The position numbers and the translations under genes are program-made. From Anarhynchus alexandrinus (Eukaryota; Chordata; Aves; Charadriiformes; Charadriidae): a DNA stretch of 64,000 nt. Position 1 is the first letter of the stretch; every line of letters begins with the position of its first letter. Positions 59,156 through 64,000 of this stretch are shown piece by piece. The stretch covers positions 179,887 through 243,886 of the forward strand of contig VUYV01000407.1 in NCBI GenBank assembly GCA_008711295.1, given 5' to 3'. Under the pieces are notes generated by a model. That model saw only the letters and a list, made by a program, of their open reading frames with translations, was not told the DNA's origin and searched no databases.

Positions 59156-59636
59156 GGAAGGATGCTCCGCTCTCGGCGGGAGCCCCGGGGAAGCCTCCGC
59201 CTCGCAGCCCGCCCTTGGGGCACCCGGGGCCGCCCCGCCCGCCGCCGCCCGCCCAACGCCGCCGCTCCCCCCGNNNNNNNNNNNNNNNNNNNNNNNNNNN
59301 NNNNNNNNNNNNNNNNNNNNNNNNNNNNNNNNNNNNNNNNNNNNNNNNNNNNNNNNNNNNNNNNNNNNNNNNNNNNNNNNNNNNNNNNNNNNNNNNNNNN
59401 NNNNNNNNNNNNNNNNNNNNNNNNNNNNNNNNNNNNNNNNNNNNNNNNNNNNNNNNNNNNNNNNNNNNNNNNNNNNNNNNNNNNNNNNNNNNNNNNNNNN
59501 NNNNNNNNNNNNNNNNNNNNNNNNNNNNNNNNNNNNNNNNNNNNNNNNNNNNNNNNNNNNNNNNNNNNNNNNNNNNNNNNNNNNNNNNNNNNNNNNNNNN
59601 NNNNNNNNNNNNNNNNNNNNNNNNNNNNNNNNNNNN
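59156..59636. other. CpG-rich stretch and 363-N gap; possible promoter or first exon of next gene
   Basis: 59156-59273 is CpG-dense (CCGCCCCGCCCGCCGCCGCCC) and runs into N at 59274-59636. The sequence after the gap is abruptly AT-rich. Gaps in such places in avian assemblies often hide GC-rich first exons. By synteny SERINC2 could start here, but nothing in the readable sequence proves it. Confidence 0.35.
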
Positions 59637-61023
59637 GCCCATTAATGTCAGCCAAACCCAATTGCCAGGCTCAAAAGCTTATTTTTTAGGGAAAAAAAAA
59701 ATTAAAAAAATATGTGGCTACATCCCTGGGGCGTATGGTGCCCGGGTGGGCTGGGAGACCCTGGATCCGGCTACAAAATCCACCTCATCATGTCACAACC
59801 CCGTGTTTTGCCCGGCGCAAGGACTGTCCTCGTGGCAGAAGGACGCCGGGCAGAGCCGGGACGCAGAGCAGATGCCGCCATCCCGCAGCCCGGGCTGCCC
59901 TCGGCCTGACACCAGCATCACCGCGAGGAGCAGGGAGGGGGACACGGCCGACACCGAGTGTGTGCGACGGGGGTTCCCCACCCGCACCCCTGAGCTGGGG
60001 CAGAAGAGGGAGGGAGGGGAGAGGCAGCGATGACCAGAGCCGCTCCATGCGTGCATGAAAAGCATCGCAAATTTGCAGGTGGGAGCAATCCCCCACCTCC
60101 CCGGGGCTGCCGTCGGCGCTCTCGCCTGCGTGTGCGACAGGGAAAAGGCACAATTTTGGTGAGATGCTCCAAAATGTCCCCTCCTGGCTCTCGAGGTGCG
60201 CAGGTGACATCCCCGGGGTGGGGGAAACGGGGTGCACCCACGCCATGGAGTCCTTTCCCCCTGGCCCTGCACCGGGATGCTGTTCCCGGTGGGAGCGGGG
60301 CTGGGGGCACGTTCCCAAATTCCTGCCTCTGGCCAACCTCCTCTCCCTGCTGACGGTGAGGGGTGATGCTCAGCACCCGGAGCAAGGTGCCCATCCTGTC
60401 CCTGTCCCGGGGGAGCTCAGCGCCGCCCGGGGCTCGTGGGCCATGGGGAGAAGCCGGCGGCTCAGCCGAGGTTGCCAACCCGGGAAGGACGATGCTTTCC
60501 CGACCTCTGCACCGAGGCAAATTCGGCCGTGCCTCGCTGTGCCGGGGCTGTAGAGGAACAAGAGCCACCGAAGCGGCCAGGACTTGGCTGGTCCCATCCC
60601 AATGCTTGTCTACAGTACCCCCGTACCCACAATAGCTCGGGGTGGGGGGGGGCTGGAGCCACGCGGCCCCGCCAGCCAGCGGGAGGGACATTTATCCTGC
60701 CTGCTCGCTCACGCGTGGTGACGGGCGACTGGCAGCTCCCGCGTGGCCGGCGGGGAGGGGAGCCTTCGCCAGCCGCTATTTTTAGCTCCTCACGCTCCGT
60801 TTTCTCCTTGACTGTCTCCCCTCTCCGGAGCAGTCTCGGGCCGAGCATCGGCGATGTTTATCCTGCCTGGCACCCGATCGGATGTGACACTGGCTGTGGT
60901 GGGCGAGGGGGACGGCTGCCATCCCTCTGCACCGGGAGACGCGTGGCAGCAAGGGAGGAGATGCTGGGGGGACGGGGAGGGAGAGGAGGGATGCTCAGGG
61001 TGGTTGGGGAGGGTCCTGTGGGA

Positions 61024-61560
61024 GCACCCGGGGGTGGGTCTCGCTTCTCCCACCTCCCGGGTGGGAGTCCAAAATCAGCAGGGAAATGCCGAAGCTTTCC
61101 CAGCCAGTCGCTAAATCGAGCTTCAAGGACGGAGGGTGGCCAGTGGTTCTTGGCCTCGCAGTCCTTCGCTCTTCTGGCTGGGAGAGGCTTTGGGGACAAG
61201 ACCCCAGTCTGTTGGATGACAAACAATAGGTTTGGGGATGGCCCATTATGGAAACCACCAGCTGTGTCAGCTCCACATCACCCCATTGGCCTTTAAGACA
61301 TCTCCAACTGGCAGAAGGTCCTCGAAGAGGGTCGCAAATGCAAATCTCGATGCTCAGTGGGTTTCCCAGAGGCAATGCCAGCAGGTGGGATGCCCGTCAC
61401 TACATTCAGAGGGTTTTCTTGATCTCCATAAGGCTCCTCTGTTGCGCTCTTCTCAAGGGCAGATCCTTTTGAGATGTATTTGGTTGCTAAGCCTGTGGTA
61501 CTGCAGGACGGGAAGGTCCTGGCACCCTGGGGTGGGTCTCGCTTCTCCCACCTCCCGGGT
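61024..61560. repeat. Dispersed direct repeat pair, 39 bp (38 identical)
   Basis: 61024-61062 and 61522-61560 share GCACCC(G/T)GGGGTGGGTC and the following TCGCTTCTCCCACCTCCC block. Weaker similarity (GGGA..GGTCCT) extends about 15-20 bp upstream with a small indel. They are 498 bp apart and of unknown origin. Confidence 0.8.
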
Positions 61561-62334
61561 ACCCCCAAGGGATGCTCTGCCCCGGCACGGTCCCCATTTC
61601 TACCCATGCTGAGCGCTTCCGTCTGCCAGCATGATCCTTTGGGGATGGCTGGGCTAGGGGCGCTGGGTAAACTGAGGCACGCAAGGGGTGCGTGAGTCAA
61701 TCCATGTTCACCCAGTGCATATTTGGCACCGAATAACCTCTCTGAACCTGCCTGCATCCAGGACGTGGTGAGCGTCAGGAGCCCAAAGTCCCAGCTGAAG
61801 CTCACAAAACTCTTGGGTAGAAGCCCCAGCGATGCAAAAGCACAGCGAGGCGGCAGCTGGGAAGGGAAAACTTATCCCCTTATCAGGCAGTACCCGTTCG
61901 GTGTCGGTACAGGGCAGTGCCGCGGCGCACGGTGCTGTACCGACATGGGAGCAAAGGTTGCTCTGCTCTTCCTCTGCCCCTTCGGCGCCTGTGCTCGGGC
62001 TGTGCAGACGTTGGGATCCTCTTCCCAGAGTGCCCCTGGTGGGGTGAGCATCCCTGCTGATGGGGGACCTAAAATAGACTGTCCGTGCCCTCCCAAGCGC
62101 CGGGAGAGCCCCTGCTTCATCCATCAGGGAGGAGAAGCCAGCGAGGATGGGGTCGGACCACTCCCTGAGCTGCCACCTGCTTTAAATCTTATTTTCTCCT
62201 AAAATAAGGGGTCCAGAATGGGGAGGACATGGGCTCGGGGTAGTTTATTCGCCTTCTGCTGCTGAGCTGCTTTATTTCACTCGTGCGGGAAGGTCATTAA
62301 AAGCCACCGACCCTGAGCTGCCGTAGGGCTGGGG

Positions 62335-62420
62335 CAGCCCCCCAGGGATGGAGGCAGCACCTCCCCAGGGATGGATGGAGGCAGCATCCCCCCAGGGATG
62401 GATGGAGGCAGCATCCCCTG
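62335..62420. repeat. Short tandem repeat, three ~29-bp units
   Basis: Three consecutive CCCCAGGGATGGATGGAGG / CAGCATCCC-type units. Confidence 0.8.
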
Positions 62421-64000
62421 CCCGGGGGCGCAGGCAGGGGAGGAGGAGGGCTGTTTTCCTCTCTCCTGCCCAGCGCTGCGGGCTCTGATCTGGGCTAAAA
62501 GTCACCTCCGAGGGAGTGCAGCACTTTGCTGTTCCTCTTTTAGATGTATCTTCCTAATTTCCAGTCCCGTTTAGACTCTGATTTCTCGCTGGGTACGTAG
62601 GTGACGTGGAGGAAAGGTTATTCCTGAGCTGAGCTCGCCCCTGGGCTGCGTCAGTCCCTCCGTTAAGGTGCTATTTCGGGACACGGGTCACAGGGTTTGG
62701 GGACCTGCAGGTTGTTCCCTGGCTGGGGACAGGGACTTTCCATGGGCCGGGGCAGGACATGGCCTCGGGGCTGTCCCTGCAGGGAGGGTACCAGCCCTAG
62801 AGCGATGGAGATGGCTCTTGCGGGATGGATCTGCAGAAAACGCGCTCAGCCCATGAGCTAAACCACCCTGCCCGTGAGACCTCGGAGGCCAGAGGCAGCG
62901 AGAGCATCTCATTGCCTGGAGGATTTAAAACAAGAGGGGAAAATGCCAGCAAACACCTCCCAGGGAGGCGATTTGTCACCAGGCAGGTTGGAGCGTCACG
63001 CCGAGACGAAAGTCTGGACATCTCTGCCTCGACAGGAGACGTTAAGGTCACGGCAGGCAGCAATGCCCTTCCTGGGCATCCTCTTTGCTCCGGGTACTCA
63101 GCCATCTGGATCTGAGCTTGCTGCACCGTCCTTCGCAGGGCACATCAATTATGCAGCACCATCTCCCCCCCCTCCCAGAGCACGACGTGATGGAGGTGGT
63201 GGAGATCCTCCCCCCGCCCCCGCCGTGCCATGCGACGGAGCAGCCCTCGGGTGCACGCTCAGCCCAGCGCATCCCTTCCACCACGGGGGACAGACAGCAC
63301 ATGAGCTGCTTTTCGTATTTCTGGAGGTCGAGGCGGCTTGAATACCTGCAACGAGTTGCACAGGTCTCTGCAACTCAGCTGCCACTTTGCTGCTCCCAGC
63401 AGGATGGGAAATTTCCACCAAAATCATGTCTTTTTTTTTTTTTCCAGCAGCAGCAGAAGCTTTTTCCAGACGCAAAGGCATGGTGGATCACACGGCCAGA
63501 TGCAGCCACAGCTTGGGGCTCATCCTGCTGCCGGTTCATCACGGGAGCTGTGGTCCCACCAGGGAAACGAGGTCCCTATTGAGTGACACTAAGTGCTGCT
63601 CTCGGGGCTCAGCCATCGAAATACTCATCACATGCCCCAACGGACAAGCAGAATGTGCAAATTATTTCTGGGACAACATAGCTACCACTCGGGAAACCAC
63701 CTTTCTTATGTATTGGTTCCTGTCTGGGCTTAAATCCGATGTTTCTGGGCAGCAGTGTGGTTTACAGGGGCAGGAGGTGAGCCCAGGCAAGGTCAGGGCA
63801 GCGGAGCAGAGCTCAGAGCAACACAGGAGGGTTTGGGAGGAGCCGGGATGTGGTGGGATTTGCCCAGTTTTTTGCTTTAAGGGACCAAACCGGGGCGGCG
63901 AGGCGAACCTTTGGAAGAAAGGTGTGTTCAAGTTAAATGAGTATAAAAAAAGCAACCCCAAAAGACATCTTCACGGGCAAAAAAAAAAAAAAAAAAAGCT

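Larger units (their letters stand above)
59637..64000. other. Intergenic or intronic region without recognisable exons
   Basis: No recognisable exon was identified on either strand. Minor features are a 39-bp direct repeat pair (listed), a three-copy repeat at 62335-62420 and a poly-A run at 63979-63997. Confidence 0.45.

Noticed and set aside
58674..59689. Met/Pro/Val- and Asp/Ala/Gly-rich frames
   Set aside because: They read a hexamer minisatellite and then Ns.
1..64000. CRISPR array, bacterial operon or phage-type system
   Set aside because: Spliced vertebrate genes, CR1 and hAT elements identify the DNA as animal nuclear; the tandem repeats are minisatellites without unique spacers.

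Overview
This is vertebrate nuclear DNA, almost certainly from a bird. It carries several 5'-truncated CR1 retroposons, which are typical of birds and other sauropsids. It is GC-rich and minisatellite-rich with compact introns, as in an avian microchromosome. The gene order SNRNP40(-) / ZCCHC17(+) / FABP3(-) matches human 1p35 and, from general knowledge, chicken chromosome 23. All gene calls come from translating exons and checking GT-AG junctions and codon phase by hand.

Layout. 1-6990: intergenic DNA beyond the SNRNP40 3' end, with AT-rich islands that look like conserved non-coding elements and two simple or minisatellite repeats. 6995-17874: SNRNP40 on the minus strand (U5 snRNP 40 kDa WD40 protein); eight 3' coding exons are resolved, but WD repeat 1 is lost in an assembly gap (17026-17601). 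17875-18216: CpG-rich divergent promoter with four inverted CCAAT boxes and a YY1-type site. 18217-34865: ZCCHC17 on the plus strand, seven coding exons and 240 aa, with a hAT-like DNA element and two CR1 copies in its introns. 35879-39371: FABP3 on the minus strand, complete in four exons (133 aa), convergent with ZCCHC17.

The most interesting find is at 43706-44777 on the minus strand: a two-exon gene for a 75-residue cAMP-dependent protein kinase inhibitor (PKI) with an intact pseudosubstrate and nuclear export signal. Mammals have PKIA, PKIB and PKIG but, to my knowledge, no PKI beside FABP3. PKIB lies next to FABP7 and SERINC1, and PKIG next to SERINC3, so this looks like a retained fourth ohnologue of the FABP-PKI-SERINC paralogon. 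A CR1 copy fills nearly its whole intron.

46-64 kb holds no gene I can recognise. It contains long CA/TG and GGGATCC-type minisatellites, a CR1 with flanking direct repeats, a 220-bp duplicated block around a single N, and a GC-rich gap (59274-59636) that could hide the first exon of the next gene (SERINC2 is expected by synteny). Several single-N or poly-N joins are flanked by duplicated or poly-C sequence and look like assembly artefacts.

Together the genes cover pre-mRNA splicing (SNRNP40), ribosome- or nucleolus-associated RNA binding (ZCCHC17), cytosolic fatty-acid transport (FABP3) and PKA inhibition. They are linked by ancient synteny, not by a shared pathway.
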